Of a DNA stretch of 64,000 nucleotides, positions 1-9,509 are shown one piece after another. A program made the position numbers and the translations under genes. The notes beneath the pieces are model-generated. The model made no database searches, had not been told where the DNA came from, and saw nothing but the letters and a program-made list of their open reading frames with translations. Positions within the stretch are counted from its first letter, which is position 1. The number at the start of each line of letters is the position of its first letter. This DNA is from Jeongeupia sp. USM3 (lineage in GTDB: Bacteria; Pseudomonadota; Gammaproteobacteria; Burkholderiales; Chitinibacteraceae), in the NCBI RefSeq assembly GCF_001808185.1, contig NZ_CP017668.1, positions 2,852,001-2,916,000 on the forward strand, given 5' to 3'.

Positions 1-1
1 A

Positions 2-112
2 TGGCTGCGTTACAAGCCGCTTGCGGTACTCGTACCGCGGCGTGGCGTGCGCCTTGCCCTTCACCGGCACTGCCCCGAACGCTGCCGCGAAAAGATCGTA
101 GACAGGCTCTGA
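2..112 (+). CDS. 3' end of an unidentified gene (partial)
   Basis: An open frame enters from the left edge in frame 2 and stops with TGA one base before the next start codon. It gives about 36 residues ending CREKIVDRL, rich in Arg and Leu. Tight spacing to the following gene suggests a shared operon. No family can be assigned from this tail. Confidence 0.35.
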   Translation, partial: WLRYKPLAVLVPRRGVRLALHRHCPERCREKIVDRL

Positions 113-113
113 A

Positions 114-872
114 ATGCGTTTGACCGTTCTCGGCTGCAGCGGCGGCATCGGCGGCCCGGCCCGCACGACGGCGCTGCTCGTCGGCGAGCGCGTGCTGATC
201 GACGCCGGGACCGGTGTCGGCGAGCTGTCGCTCGACGCGCTGTGCAAGATCGACCACGTCTTCCTGACCCATGCGCATTTCGACCATATCGCCTGCCTGC
301 CGATGCTGCTCGACACCGTCGTCAGCGCGCGCAGTGCGCCGGTGACCGTGCATGCGCTGCCCGAGACGATCGCGGCGCTGCGCACCCACGTGTTCAACTG
401 GCAGATCTGGCCCGACTTCGGCGAAATCCCCAGTGCCGGCAACGGCCTGCTGCAATGGGCGCCGATCCGGGTCGGCGAAGCGTGCGCGGTGGCGGGGGCG
501 ACCGTGACGGCGCTACCGGCCGAGCACACGGTGCCGGCGCTGGGCTACCTGATTGACAGCGGCAACGGCGCCGTGGCGTTTTCCGGCGACAGCGCCGATT
601 GCCCGGCGTTCTGGGATGCCCTGGCCGGCGTGCCGGACCTGCGCGCGCTGATCGTCGAAACGGCGTTCAGCAACCGCGAGGCCGAACTCGCCCGGCGCTC
701 GCAGCATTTCTCGCCGGCTGCGCTGCTCGCCGTGCTGGACCGGCTCGATCCGGCGGTCGATGTCTGGCTGACCCATCTGAAGCCGCTCGACGCCGAACGC
801 ATCATCGCCGAGACCCGCAACGGCGTGCACCGGATCGCCGCGCTGGCCGGCGGCCAGGTGCTGGCGTTCTAG
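114..872 (+). CDS. MBL-fold class II 3',5'-cyclic-nucleotide phosphodiesterase
   Basis: 252-residue metallo-beta-lactamase-fold hydrolase. The metal-binding motif THAHFDH is at residues 52-58, with further candidate ligands at H138 (AEHTVPALGY), D159 (FSGDS) and H221 (WLTHLKP). The short VLGCSGG start, the IVETAFSN segment and the late THLKP are typical of class II cAMP phosphodiesterases (PDE1/CpdP-like), which hydrolyse cAMP or cGMP to the 5'-nucleotide. There is no signal peptide, so it is probably cytoplasmic. It starts one base after the stop of an upstream reading frame, so it is likely the last gene of an operon. Family assignment is firm; the natural substrate is inferred. Confidence 0.8.
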   Translation: MRLTVLGCSGGIGGPARTTALLVGERVLIDAGTGVGELSLDALCKIDHVFLTHAHFDHIACLPMLLDTVVSARSAPVTVHALPETIAALRTHVFNWQIWPDFGEIPSAGNGLLQWAPIRVGEACAVAGATVTALPAEHTVPALGYLIDSGNGAVAFSGDSADCPAFWDALAGVPDLRALIVETAFSNREAELARRSQHFSPAALLAVLDRLDPAVDVWLTHLKPLDAERIIAETRNGVHRIAALAGGQVLAF

Positions 873-917
873 AAACGGCGACGCCGCGTCGGAACGCGGC
901 GTCGTGGTCGGGGCGCC

Positions 918-2543
918 TCAGCGGCGCTGCTGGCCGGCCGGAACGACGTGCATCCGCTCGAAGTCGATGCCGCGCTCGACCAGTGCTTCGACGCGCATCT
1001 TGCGCAGCGTGCCGCCGTCCCACCATTCGATCAGCCGGCCGCGCCGGTACCAGCCGACCGGCAGGATCAGCGTCAGCGGCGCGCGCAGCGCGGCGACCGC
1101 CGGCAGCGACAGGCACTCGATCCAGCCGCGCCGGTCCGAGTACGCGAGTTCGACCGGCCGGATCGCCGCCGCCGCAGGCAGACCCGGCATCAGCCGGACG
1201 CCGACCTCGACGCTGTCGTCGTGCTCCTGCAGCCAGCGTACCACGCCAAGGTAGTGGTTGCCTTCGAGCTGGACCGACAGCAGCTGCTGCAGCGCAATGC
1301 GTCCGCCGTCGCCGCTCGGGCGCGACAGTCTCAGTCCCTGAGCCGATTCGTTGCGTACCAGCCAGCGTTCGCCCGCCGGTGGTGTCGTTGCGCCGCCGGC
1401 CGCTGCGGCGGCCGCAGCGCCCGACTGGCCGAACAGCTGCAGCCGGACCAGATCCTGGCTGCCGAGCGGCGCCGGGCCGTCGTCGGGCAGGGCGAACCGC
1501 TGGTGGCCGATCAGCGCGTGCTGGCGCGCCAGGCCGAACACCGCGTCGAGTTCGCGCTGGCTGTCGTGGCGCGGCAGCGCACGCTCGCTCAGCTGCTCGC
1601 ACCAGGTGCGGTAGAGCTCGACCAGCAGCGTTTCGACCTGGGCGGCGGCGAACTGGCTGCCGAGGCCGAGCTTTTCCGGGTTCTCGCCCTGACGCAGCAG
1701 CTTGATCCGCCGCGACAGCGCCTGCGCCAGCTGCAGCGTGTCGAGTTCGCGGACACTGTCGCCGGTCAGCCGGGGTTCGGTTCGTCGCGGCGCGCCGGGC
1801 TGGTCGAAGTCGATCTGCAGGCTGCCGCGACCGGGCAGGGCGGCGGCTTCGCGTTCGAGCGGCGCACGCTGCGCCAGGCTGGGCAAGTGCTCGTCGAGCC
1901 AGCGGATCTGCCGGCCGGTGAAATGGAATGGCGTTGCCGCGGCGAGCAGCAGCAGGTGGACGAAGGCGTGCTGCGGCGTCGCGACGCCGGCGACCTTGAG
2001 CAGGCTGTCCTTGGCCGACTTCTCGGCGAGGCCGTGCGCTTCGATCTTGCGGTAGCTGTCGAACAGCTGCTGCCACAGCGCGGCCGGGATCGGCCGGTAG
2101 CTCAGCAGGTTTTCGCGTGCCGCCAGTGCCAGGTAGCGCATCCGCCGTTGCGCGAGCAGCGCGGTGTGGTCGGCAAGCTCGGGTTCGCCGGCGAGCGCGG
2201 CGTCGAGCCCGGTGCCGTAGAGCGCGGCGAGCTTTTCCCACAGCAGGACCGTCGCATCGCGGGCTTCGGCTTCGTCCGGCCCCAGCGGCAGCGCCCGGCC
2301 GAGGAAGCGTTCGGCCAGCGCATCCTGGACGACGTGCAGCGGTTCGCGCAGCAGTTCGAGGATCTTCAGCGTTTCGTACGGTGCGATGCCGCTGTCGCCG
2401 AGCAGCGAGATCGCTTCGGTCAGTTCGGCATGGGCGACCTGGGTGTTGATCAGTGGCAGCAGCTGCAGCCACGCCTTGGCGGAGCGGGCGTCGCTGAACG
2501 GCGCGGCGCCGGACATATTGGGGGTCATCGACAGGTCGGTCAT
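918..2543 (-). CDS. PilZ-like domain protein (putative c-di-GMP-related regulator)
   Basis: 541-residue soluble protein with no signal peptide or membrane segment. The first ~370 residues are helical and unrecognised. The last ~150 look like a PilZ-type beta-barrel, with an N-x-S-x-x-G element (NESAQG, near residue 400) preceded directly by RWLVR, which loosely resembles the RxxxR c-di-GMP motif but lies closer than usual. A low-complexity Ala/Gly linker precedes it. The start chosen is the ATG giving MTDLSMT, 8 bases after the HIT gene stop, so the two are probably co-transcribed. A role in c-di-GMP signalling or motility is inferred only. Confidence 0.6.
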   Translation of the reverse strand: MTDLSMTPNMSGAAPFSDARSAKAWLQLLPLINTQVAHAELTEAISLLGDSGIAPYETLKILELLREPLHVVQDALAERFLGRALPLGPDEAEARDATVLLWEKLAALYGTGLDAALAGEPELADHTALLAQRRMRYLALAARENLLSYRPIPAALWQQLFDSYRKIEAHGLAEKSAKDSLLKVAGVATPQHAFVHLLLLAAATPFHFTGRQIRWLDEHLPSLAQRAPLEREAAALPGRGSLQIDFDQPGAPRRTEPRLTGDSVRELDTLQLAQALSRRIKLLRQGENPEKLGLGSQFAAAQVETLLVELYRTWCEQLSERALPRHDSQRELDAVFGLARQHALIGHQRFALPDDGPAPLGSQDLVRLQLFGQSGAAAAAAAGGATTPPAGERWLVRNESAQGLRLSRPSGDGGRIALQQLLSVQLEGNHYLGVVRWLQEHDDSVEVGVRLMPGLPAAAAIRPVELAYSDRRGWIECLSLPAVAALRAPLTLILPVGWYRRGRLIEWWDGGTLRKMRVEALVERGIDFERMHVVPAGQQRR

Positions 2544-2551
2544 GGCGGGCG

Positions 2552-2977
2552 TCAGACAGCCTCGGGGTTCAGGTGTTGCAGGGTGTGGCGCAGCCGGGCC
2601 AGCGTTTCGGCGTCGATCGCGTGTCGCGCACCGGGGCGCGACGGCGTCGCCCAGACCGGCGCGGGGAAGGTGGCGTCGTCGCGCCAGCGCGGAATCACAT
2701 GCCAGTGCAGATGCGGCACGACGTTGCCAAGGCTGGCGAGGTTGATCTTGTCCGGCGAGAGTACCGCACGCAGCGTCGCTTCGACCGCAAAGGTGACGGC
2801 CATTAGTCGCTGACGATCGGAGGGAACCAGATCGCTCATTTCGGCGACGTGGCGCGCGAGGATCACGCGGCAAAAGCCCGGGTAATCGGGCTCGTCGGCC
2901 AGCACGACCCGGCACAGCGCGTCCTGCCACAAGAGTTCGCCACCGGTGTCCCGGCAGAATACGCAATCGCGTTCCAT
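2552..2977 (-). CDS. HIT family nucleotide hydrolase/transferase
   Basis: 141-residue histidine-triad protein. The signature HLHWHVI (residues 89-95) matches H-phi-H-phi-H-phi-phi, whose middle His is the nucleophile acting on the alpha-phosphate of nucleotides. An N-terminal CVFC pair may bind zinc, as in several HIT proteins. The family includes Ap4A hydrolases and nucleoside phosphoramidases; which activity applies cannot be told here. The ATG giving MERDCVFC is chosen because the homologous domain begins there. It is the first gene of a probable two-gene unit with the PilZ-like gene downstream. Confidence 0.8.
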   Translation of the reverse strand: MERDCVFCRDTGGELLWQDALCRVVLADEPDYPGFCRVILARHVAEMSDLVPSDRQRLMAVTFAVEATLRAVLSPDKINLASLGNVVPHLHWHVIPRWRDDATFPAPVWATPSRPGARHAIDAETLARLRHTLQHLNPEAV

Positions 2978-3025
2978 TATCCTTTCCTTATGCAGCGCAT
3001 TATTACCGGAAGCGGCGCGCATAAA

Positions 3026-3059
3026 CAACGGGGCATGCCCTTGGCGGCATGCCCCGTTG
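3026..3059 (-). terminator. Hairpin after the FAD/Fe-S dehydrogenase gene
   Basis: Perfect 14-bp stem (CAACGGGGCATGCC and its complement) with a 6-base loop, lying 15 bases beyond the stop codon of the minus-strand dehydrogenase gene. On that strand it is followed by TTTAT, consistent with a Rho-independent terminator. Confidence 0.7.
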
Positions 3060-3074
3060 CGGTGCGGTGACGGA

Positions 3075-6000
3075 TCAGAGCAGCACGCGCTCGATCCCGC
3101 CGTTGCGCGCCTTGTCGACGTATTCGCTGAGCCAGTCGTCGCCGAGGATCTTTTTCGCCATTTCGACGACGATGTAATCGGCCTTGGTTCCGGCGTCGTC
3201 ATCGTAGCGTTGCAGGCCCTGCAGGCACGACGGGCAGCTCGTCAGCACCTTGACCGGCGCCTTGGCTTCGGCGACGGCCACCTCGGCACGCAGCTTGTCG
3301 GCCCCCTGCTGCATTTCCTCCTGCTTGCGGAAGCGCACCTGGGTGGCGATGTCCGGCCGGGATACCGCGAACGTGCCCGATTCGCCGCAGCAGCGGTCGT
3401 TCAGGTCGACGCGCGTGCCCATCAGCTGGTTGGCGACATCGATGCCCTTGTACTGCTTCATCGGCGTGTGGCAGGGCTCGTGGTACATGTAGCGCTCGCC
3501 GCCGACACCGTCGAGCTTTACGCCCTTCTCGAGCAGGTACTCGTGGATGTCGAGCAGCCGGCAGCCCGGGAAGATCTGCTCGAACTGGTACTTCATCAAC
3601 TGGTCCATGCAGGTGCCGCACGAGACGATCACGGTCTTGATGTCGAGGTAGTTCAGCGTGTTGGCGACGCGGTGGAACAGCACGCGGTTCTCGGTGGTGA
3701 TCTTCTCGCCCTTGTCGCCGTAGCCGGCCGAGGCCTGCGGATAGCCGCAGCACAGATAGCCCGGCGGCAGCACCGTGGTTGCGCCGACATGCCAGAGCAT
3801 CGCCTGGGTTGCGAGGCCGACCTGCGAGAACAGCCGCTCCGAGCCGCAGCCCGGGAAGTAGAACACCGACTCGCGTTCGTCCTGGCGGATTTCCGGATCG
3901 CGGATCACCGGAATCACGCTGGCGTCCTCGGCGTCGAGCATCGCCCTGGCCGTCTTGGCCGGCACCTTGGCCGGCAGCGGCTTGTTGACGAAGTGGATGA
4001 TCTGCGTCTTGACCGGCGGCTTGCCGAGCGTCGACGGCGGCTGCTTGGTGATGCCCTTGATCAGGCCGAAGCGCTTGGCCAGCGTATGGCCGAGGCGCTG
4101 CGCCTTGTAGCCCATGCCGATCATGCCGGCGCGCATCGCCTTGATCGTCGCCGGATCCTTGACGGTCAGGAAGGTCATGCCGAGCGCGGTGCCCGGGTTG
4201 AACTTCTTCTTGCCTTCCTTCCTGAGGAAGTTGCGCATCGCAACCGACACGTCACCGAAGTCGATCTTCACCGGACACGGGTTGACGCAGCGGTGGCACA
4301 CGGTGCAATGGTCGGCGACGTCGCCGAGTTCCTCGAAGTGCTTCAGCGACACGCCACGGCGCGTCTGCTCCTCGTAGAGGAAGGCCTCGGTCAAGAGGCC
4401 GGTGGCGAGGATCTTGTTGCGCGGGCTGTACAGCAGGTTGGCGCGCGGCACATGGGTGGTACAGACCGGCTTGCACTTGCCGCAGCGCAGGCAGTCCTTG
4501 ATCGAGTCGGCGATCGCGCCGATGTCCGACTGTTCGAGGATCAGCGATTCGGCGCCGAGCAGGCTGAACGACGGCGTGTACGCGTTGGTCAGGTCGGCGC
4601 CGGGCAAGAGCTTGCCCTTGTTGAAGTGGCCCTGAGGGTCGATCTTCTGCTTGTACGCCTCGAACGGTGCGAGTTCGTCGCGGGTCAGGAACTCGTACTT
4701 GGTGATGCCGATGCCGTGCTCGCCCGAGATCACGCCGTTGAGCTCGCGTGCGACGTCCATGATCCGTGCGACGGCATGGTGCGCCCGCTGCAGCATTGCG
4801 TAGTCGTCCGAGTTCACCGGGATGTTGGTGTGGACGTTGCCGTCGCCGGCGTGCATGTGCAGGGCGACCCAGGTCCGGCCCTTGAGCACCTGCTGCTGGA
4901 TCGCGATCACCGCGTCGAGCAGCGGCTTGTCGTTGCGGCTCGAGAACATCGACTCGAAATCGGTCAGCAGCTCGCGCTTGTACGACACGCGCAGCACGAA
5001 GTCGCGCAGCGCAAGGAAGACGCTCTGCGGCATTTCGCCGGCGGCGAGCTCGCGCTCGAGCGGCTGGTCCGGGAACGCGGCGAGATAGGCCTCGAAGGCG
5101 TCGTCGAGGTGCTCGCGGATCCAGCCCCAGTGCGCGCGGGCACGGCCGATCAGTTCGAGCGCCGCGGCGCGGCGGTCGCCGATCAGCGCGTCGCGGCTCA
5201 GCGGCGAGTCGGCGAAGTCGACCGGCAGGATGCCCTGCTCGAAGAAGTCGGTCAGGCGCTCGAGCAGTTCGAGCTTGTTGTCGATCGACAGCTCGATGTT
5301 GATCCGCTCGATCGCATCCGAGTATTCGCCGAGGCGCGGCAGCGGAATCACCACGTCCTCGTTGATCTTGAATGCGTTGGTGTGCTTCGAGATTGCGGCG
5401 GTGCGGGCGCGGTCGAGCCAGAACTTCTTGCGCGTTTCGGCGGTGACGGCGATGAAGCCCTCGCCGCTGCGCGCGTTGGCCAGCTTGACGACGTGCGACG
5501 CGGCCTCGCCGACGGCGGTCTCGTCGTCGGACACCAGGTCGGCGATCAGCACCATCTTCGGCCGGCCGCGGCTCTTGGCCTTGCTGGCGTAGCCGACGGC
5601 GCGCACATAGCGCCAGTCGAGGTGTTCGAGGCCGGCGAGCTGCACCTTCGGATGCGCGTCGAGGTAGTCCTTGATCTCGACGATCGACGGCACGGCGAGG
5701 CTGACCTCGCCGAAGAACTCGAGACAGACGGTGCGCACGTGCGCCGGCATCCGGTGCAGCACGAAGCGCGCGCTGGTGATCAGCCCGTCGGTGCCTTCCT
5801 TCTGCACGCCGGGCAGGCCGGCGAGGAACTTGTCGGTGACGTCCTTGCCCAGGCCTTCCTTGCGGAAGCGCCGGCCCGGGATCACCAGCGTCTCTTCGCC
5901 CAGCACGCTCTTGCCGTCGGGCTTGTAGGTGGTGACCTTGAACGTGGCCTGCGGCGCGTCGTGGATCTTGCCGAGGTTGTGGTCGAGCCGCTCGATGAAT

Positions 6001-6956
6001 TTCCAGTTGCCGTCCGGGTCGACCATCTTCCAGCTGACGAGGTTGTCGAGCGCGGTGCCCCACAGCACGGCCTTCTTGCCGCCGGCGTTCATCGCGACGT
6101 TGCCGCCGATGCACGAGGCGTCGGCCGAGGTCGGGTCGACCGCGAAGGCGAGGCCCGCCGCTTCGGCGGCTTCCATCACCCGGCGGGTGACGACGCCGGC
6201 GCCGCACTGGATCGTCGCGATCTCGTGGTCGACGCCGGGAATCATCATCCGCTCGACGCCGTTGTGGCGGTCCAGCTTCTCGGTGTTGATGACCGCGCTC
6301 ATCGGGGTCAGCGGCACGGCGCCGCCGGTGTAGCCGGTGCCGCCGCCGCGCGGGATGACGGTCAGCCCCAGCTCGATACAGGCGGCGACCAGCGGCGCCA
6401 TCTCGGCCTCGGTATCGGGCGAGAGCACGACGAACGGGTACTCGACGCGCCAGTCGGTCGCGTCGGTGACGTGCGAGACGCGGGCAAGGCCGTCGAAGCA
6501 GATGTTGTCGCGGCGGGTCAGCCCGCCCATGCGGCGCAGCACCTTCTTGCGCAGGTTGGCGACGTCGCGGAAATCGTGCTCGAACGCGTCGACGGCGTGG
6601 CGGGCGCGTTCGGCGAGCATGCCGACGCGGTCGTTGCCTTCACGGCGCTTGTCGATCTCGGACAGCCGGTGGTGCATCGCGTCGACCAGCATCCTGAGCC
6701 GCTTCGGATTCTCGAGCAGATCGTCCTCGAGGTAGGGATTGCGCTTGACCGCCCAGACATCGCCGAGCACCTCGAACAGCATCCGTGCCGAGCGGCCGGT
6801 GACGCGTTCGGCGCGCAGCGCCTCGAGCGTGTCCCAGGCGTCGGCACCGAGCAGGCGGATCACGATTTCGCGATCGGAGAACGAGGTGTAGTTGTACGGA
6901 ATCTCGCGTAGTCGTTCGGCTGCGAGTTGCGGGGAAGCGGCGGTCGGCTCGGCCAT
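3075..6956 (-). CDS. Large DUF3683 FAD/FMN and Fe-S dehydrogenase (D-lactate/2-hydroxyacid dehydrogenase type)
   Basis: 1293 residues, the usual size of the betaproteobacterial DUF3683 oxidoreductases. Order: DUF3683 (about 1-160); FAD_binding_4 with RGGGTGYTGG near 203; FAD-oxidase C-terminal domain; a ferredoxin-like region with two cysteine clusters, CLRCGKCKPVC near 819 and CTVCHRCVNPCP near 883; then two CCG domains (FPGCGSE near 1031, LCCGYP, HEPCH, CCGES, TSCPSC near 1239) as in GlpC and LutA/GlcF. The protein thus fuses a flavin dehydrogenase to its Fe-S electron-transfer partner. Likely substrate is D-lactate or another D-2-hydroxyacid, with electrons passed to quinone. There is no signal peptide. 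It is monocistronic with its own terminator. Confidence 0.85.
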   Translation of the reverse strand: MAEPTAASPQLAAERLREIPYNYTSFSDREIVIRLLGADAWDTLEALRAERVTGRSARMLFEVLGDVWAVKRNPYLEDDLLENPKRLRMLVDAMHHRLSEIDKRREGNDRVGMLAERARHAVDAFEHDFRDVANLRKKVLRRMGGLTRRDNICFDGLARVSHVTDATDWRVEYPFVVLSPDTEAEMAPLVAACIELGLTVIPRGGGTGYTGGAVPLTPMSAVINTEKLDRHNGVERMMIPGVDHEIATIQCGAGVVTRRVMEAAEAAGLAFAVDPTSADASCIGGNVAMNAGGKKAVLWGTALDNLVSWKMVDPDGNWKFIERLDHNLGKIHDAPQATFKVTTYKPDGKSVLGEETLVIPGRRFRKEGLGKDVTDKFLAGLPGVQKEGTDGLITSARFVLHRMPAHVRTVCLEFFGEVSLAVPSIVEIKDYLDAHPKVQLAGLEHLDWRYVRAVGYASKAKSRGRPKMVLIADLVSDDETAVGEAASHVVKLANARSGEGFIAVTAETRKKFWLDRARTAAISKHTNAFKINEDVVIPLPRLGEYSDAIERINIELSIDNKLELLERLTDFFEQGILPVDFADSPLSRDALIGDRRAAALELIGRARAHWGWIREHLDDAFEAYLAAFPDQPLERELAAGEMPQSVFLALRDFVLRVSYKRELLTDFESMFSSRNDKPLLDAVIAIQQQVLKGRTWVALHMHAGDGNVHTNIPVNSDDYAMLQRAHHAVARIMDVARELNGVISGEHGIGITKYEFLTRDELAPFEAYKQKIDPQGHFNKGKLLPGADLTNAYTPSFSLLGAESLILEQSDIGAIADSIKDCLRCGKCKPVCTTHVPRANLLYSPRNKILATGLLTEAFLYEEQTRRGVSLKHFEELGDVADHCTVCHRCVNPCPVKIDFGDVSVAMRNFLRKEGKKKFNPGTALGMTFLTVKDPATIKAMRAGMIGMGYKAQRLGHTLAKRFGLIKGITKQPPSTLGKPPVKTQIIHFVNKPLPAKVPAKTARAMLDAEDASVIPVIRDPEIRQDERESVFYFPGCGSERLFSQVGLATQAMLWHVGATTVLPPGYLCCGYPQASAGYGDKGEKITTENRVLFHRVANTLNYLDIKTVIVSCGTCMDQLMKYQFEQIFPGCRLLDIHEYLLEKGVKLDGVGGERYMYHEPCHTPMKQYKGIDVANQLMGTRVDLNDRCCGESGTFAVSRPDIATQVRFRKQEEMQQGADKLRAEVAVAEAKAPVKVLTSCPSCLQGLQRYDDDAGTKADYIVVEMAKKILGDDWLSEYVDKARNGGIERVLL

Positions 6957-7119
6957 GACAGGACGATCTCGCTAAGGCTGTGATTCAAAGATGGAATTTT
7001 ATCGGAAAAATTCCCCTTGAAGCCCCCATTTTTCTTGGGGGATTGGCGAGACGGCGCTTGTATTGTGCGGTGTCAGACTACATTCGGATCCGCGTCGGCC
7101 CGGGGTAACCCGGCGGTGC

Positions 7120-8139
7120 TCAACTTGCCAGCCGCAGCTCCATCGTCGCGAAGCGCGCGGCCGAGAGCTGGCCGAGCAGCTGTTCGCGCAGCGTGCGGAA
7201 GCGCTCGAGGTGGCGTTGTGCGTCGGCCGCATGGCCAAGGCGTTCGGCGAGTTCGGCCAGGCCCTGATGCGCGCGGGCGGCGAGGCTGGCGGTGCCCATC
7301 GCCTCGGACAGCGCGAGCGCCTGTTCGAGCGCCTCGCGGGCGTGGTCGTAGTCGCCGCCGGCGAGGTTGCAGCGTCCGAGCGTGATCAGGTTGAACGCCT
7401 CGCCCCAATCGTTGCCGTGCAGGCGGCTGAGCTTGAGCGCGACGCGCAGCTGCTGCTGCGCGCGCTCGGCGTCGCCGCGGGCGAGGCGGAGCTGCGCCTG
7501 CAGGCCGTAGATTTCCGCTTCGTGTTCGACGTGCTGCGAGTGCCGGGTCAGCGGCAGCGCCCGGTCGAACGCGGCCTCGGCTTCGTCGTAGCGGCCCAGT
7601 TGCAGCAGGTCGGCGCCGACGTTGATCAGCGCGGCCGCGTGGTACAGCACTAGTGTGCTCTGTTCGGTCGTCAGCCGCACCGCATGGTGGTGGTGCGCGA
7701 GTGCGGCCTCGAACTGCTCCTGCGCGTACAGCAACTGGCCGAGGCCGATATGGGCCTGACAGCGCACTTCCTCGCCGGCGAGCGTGTCCGGCAGGTCGAG
7801 GCAGGCGAGCCAGCATTCGGCGGTCCGGTCGTAGTCGCCCTGGGCGTAGTACGAGCGGGCGATTTGTTGCAGCGTCTCGCCGTGCAAGATGCCGATCTCG
7901 ACGCTGCGGCCGATCTCGAGCGCCGCCAGCAGCGCCGTCCGGCCTTTTTCGAAGCGGCCGAACGCCAGCATCGCCTGGCCGTGCAGCAGCAGCGCCTCGG
8001 CTTCGTCGCGCGGCCGTGCCTGCTGGCGCGCCAGTTCGCGAGCCTGCCCCGCCTGCGCCATCGCTTCGACGGTTTGCGACAGGATGATGCGGCGGATGCG
8101 GTCGAGCAGGGGGCGGAGGTCGGTCATGGCGTGCGGCAT
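7120..8139 (-). CDS. Tetratricopeptide repeat protein (paralogue 1)
   Basis: About 339 residues, almost entirely helical repeats with TPR features (for example YYAQGDYDRTAECW, ALINVGADLLQLGRYDEAEAAFDRAL written here as separate repeats). No signal peptide and no attached catalytic or DNA-binding domain. Neither candidate ATG (8139 or 8127) has a clear ribosome binding site; the upstream one is given because it leaves 10 residues before the first conserved helix, close to the paralogue. It is colinear with the protein at 9633-10640. Such TPR blocks occur as N-terminal halves of some diguanylate cyclases, but here the block stands alone. Function unknown, probably protein-protein contact. Confidence 0.65.
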   Translation of the reverse strand: MPHAMTDLRPLLDRIRRIILSQTVEAMAQAGQARELARQQARPRDEAEALLLHGQAMLAFGRFEKGRTALLAALEIGRSVEIGILHGETLQQIARSYYAQGDYDRTAECWLACLDLPDTLAGEEVRCQAHIGLGQLLYAQEQFEAALAHHHHAVRLTTEQSTLVLYHAAALINVGADLLQLGRYDEAEAAFDRALPLTRHSQHVEHEAEIYGLQAQLRLARGDAERAQQQLRVALKLSRLHGNDWGEAFNLITLGRCNLAGGDYDHAREALEQALALSEAMGTASLAARAHQGLAELAERLGHAADAQRHLERFRTLREQLLGQLSAARFATMELRLAS

Positions 8140-8233
8140 CAATGGATTAGGGATAACCCTAGTCGATAAGCTTACCTGTCGCCTTATGTTTGTGAGGTTT
8201 TGTTACAAGAAGGCTTCACTGGTATGAAAGTAT

Positions 8234-9463
8234 TTACGCAAAAAACAGGTAGGCAACCCAGACCGACGCGATAAAGCCGGCCACATCGGCGAACAGCCCG
8301 CAAGCGACCGCGTAGCGCGTCCGGGTGATGCCGATCGAGCCGAAATATACCGCCAGCACGTAGAAGGTCGTTTCGCTGCTGCCCTGCAGGATCGATACCA
8401 GCCGGCCGGCGAACGAGTCGGCACCGGCGGTCTTCATCGTGTCGATCATCAGCGCCCGGGCGCCGCTGCCCGACAGCGACTTCATGATGCCGATCGGCAG
8501 GCCGTCGACCCAGCGGCTGTCGTAGCCGAGCATGACCACGAGGTGGCGCAGCCCCGCCAGCAGCAGTTCGAGCGCGCCGCTGGCACGCAGCAGCGCGATT
8601 GCGACCAGCATCGCGACCAGGTAGGGAACGATGCCGATCGCGACCTTGAAGCCTTCCTTGGCGCCGTCAATGAAGGTTTCGTAGACGTCGACACGGCGAA
8701 CGAGGGCGGTGGCGATAAAGCCGACGACGATGGCGAGCAGCAGGAAGTTGCTGACCAGCGCCGATTGCGCGGCGCGCTCGGCGGCCGGCAGGTGCAGGAA
8801 CCAGGCGGCGACGCCAAAGATCAGCGCAGAAAGGCCACCGAGATAGGCGAGTACGACCGGGTCGTAGAGCCGCAGCCGCTGTCGGATGCCGACCAGCAGC
8901 ACGCCGGCGATCGTGGCGGTGAAGCTGGCGATCAGCAGCGGCACGAAGATGTCGGTCGGGTCGGCCGCGCCGAGCTGGGCGCGGTAGGCGAAGATCGTCA
9001 CCGGGAACAGCGTGACCGCGGCGGTGTTGATGACCAGAAACAGGATCTGCGCGTCGGTTGCGGTATCGGGGCTGGGGTTGAGCGTCTGCAGCTCCTTCAT
9101 CGCCTTGAGCCCGAGCGGCGTCGCGGCGTTGTCGAGGCCGAGCATGTTGGCGGCGATGTTCATCGTCATCGCGCCGAGCGCCGGGTGGCCGGCCGGCACG
9201 CCCGGGAACAGCCGGGCGAACAGCGGCCCGAGCAGGCGCGCGAGCAGCGCGATCAGCCCGGCGGCTTCGCCGATCTTCATGATGCCGAGCCACAGGGTCA
9301 TCACGCCGGTGAGCCCGAGTGCGACTTCGAAACCGAGCCGGGCGGCGTCGAACATCGCCCGCGTCATTGCCGCGAACACCTCGTGCCGGCCGAGTGCGAA
9401 GCCCTGGATGCAGGCGGCGGCGAAGGCCAGCAGGATGAAGCCGGCCCAGATACGGTTGAGCAT
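8234..9463 (-). CDS. Fused SpmA-SpmB nucleoside-recognition membrane protein
   Basis: 409-residue multi-pass membrane protein made of two Gate (nucleoside recognition) domains. The first half (MNIAANMLGLDNAATPLG) matches SpmA and the second (PIGIMKSLSGSGARALM, then QGSSETTFY) matches SpmB, which are separate proteins in spore-formers. In Gram-negative non-sporulators the fused form is common and its transport role is undefined. The ATG giving MLNRIW is chosen because AGGAG lies about 11 bases upstream. It sits between two paralogous TPR genes on the same strand. A copy of the MITE-like repeat lies just upstream (9510-9622). Confidence 0.8.
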   Translation of the reverse strand: MLNRIWAGFILLAFAAACIQGFALGRHEVFAAMTRAMFDAARLGFEVALGLTGVMTLWLGIMKIGEAAGLIALLARLLGPLFARLFPGVPAGHPALGAMTMNIAANMLGLDNAATPLGLKAMKELQTLNPSPDTATDAQILFLVINTAAVTLFPVTIFAYRAQLGAADPTDIFVPLLIASFTATIAGVLLVGIRQRLRLYDPVVLAYLGGLSALIFGVAAWFLHLPAAERAAQSALVSNFLLLAIVVGFIATALVRRVDVYETFIDGAKEGFKVAIGIVPYLVAMLVAIALLRASGALELLLAGLRHLVVMLGYDSRWVDGLPIGIMKSLSGSGARALMIDTMKTAGADSFAGRLVSILQGSSETTFYVLAVYFGSIGITRTRYAVACGLFADVAGFIASVWVAYLFFA

Positions 9464-9509
9464 GGGAAGTGGTACTCCTGACGTGCCGGGCCTTGGAGCG
9501 GCTAGCAAG

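Noticed and set aside
2946..6911. 1321-codon open frame on the plus strand opposite the FAD/Fe-S dehydrogenase gene
   Set aside because: It is the mirror of the real gene's codon bias: high third-position G/C leaves the antisense frame open. It has no recognisable domain and long His/Arg/Val/Asp-rich stretches typical of such shadows.
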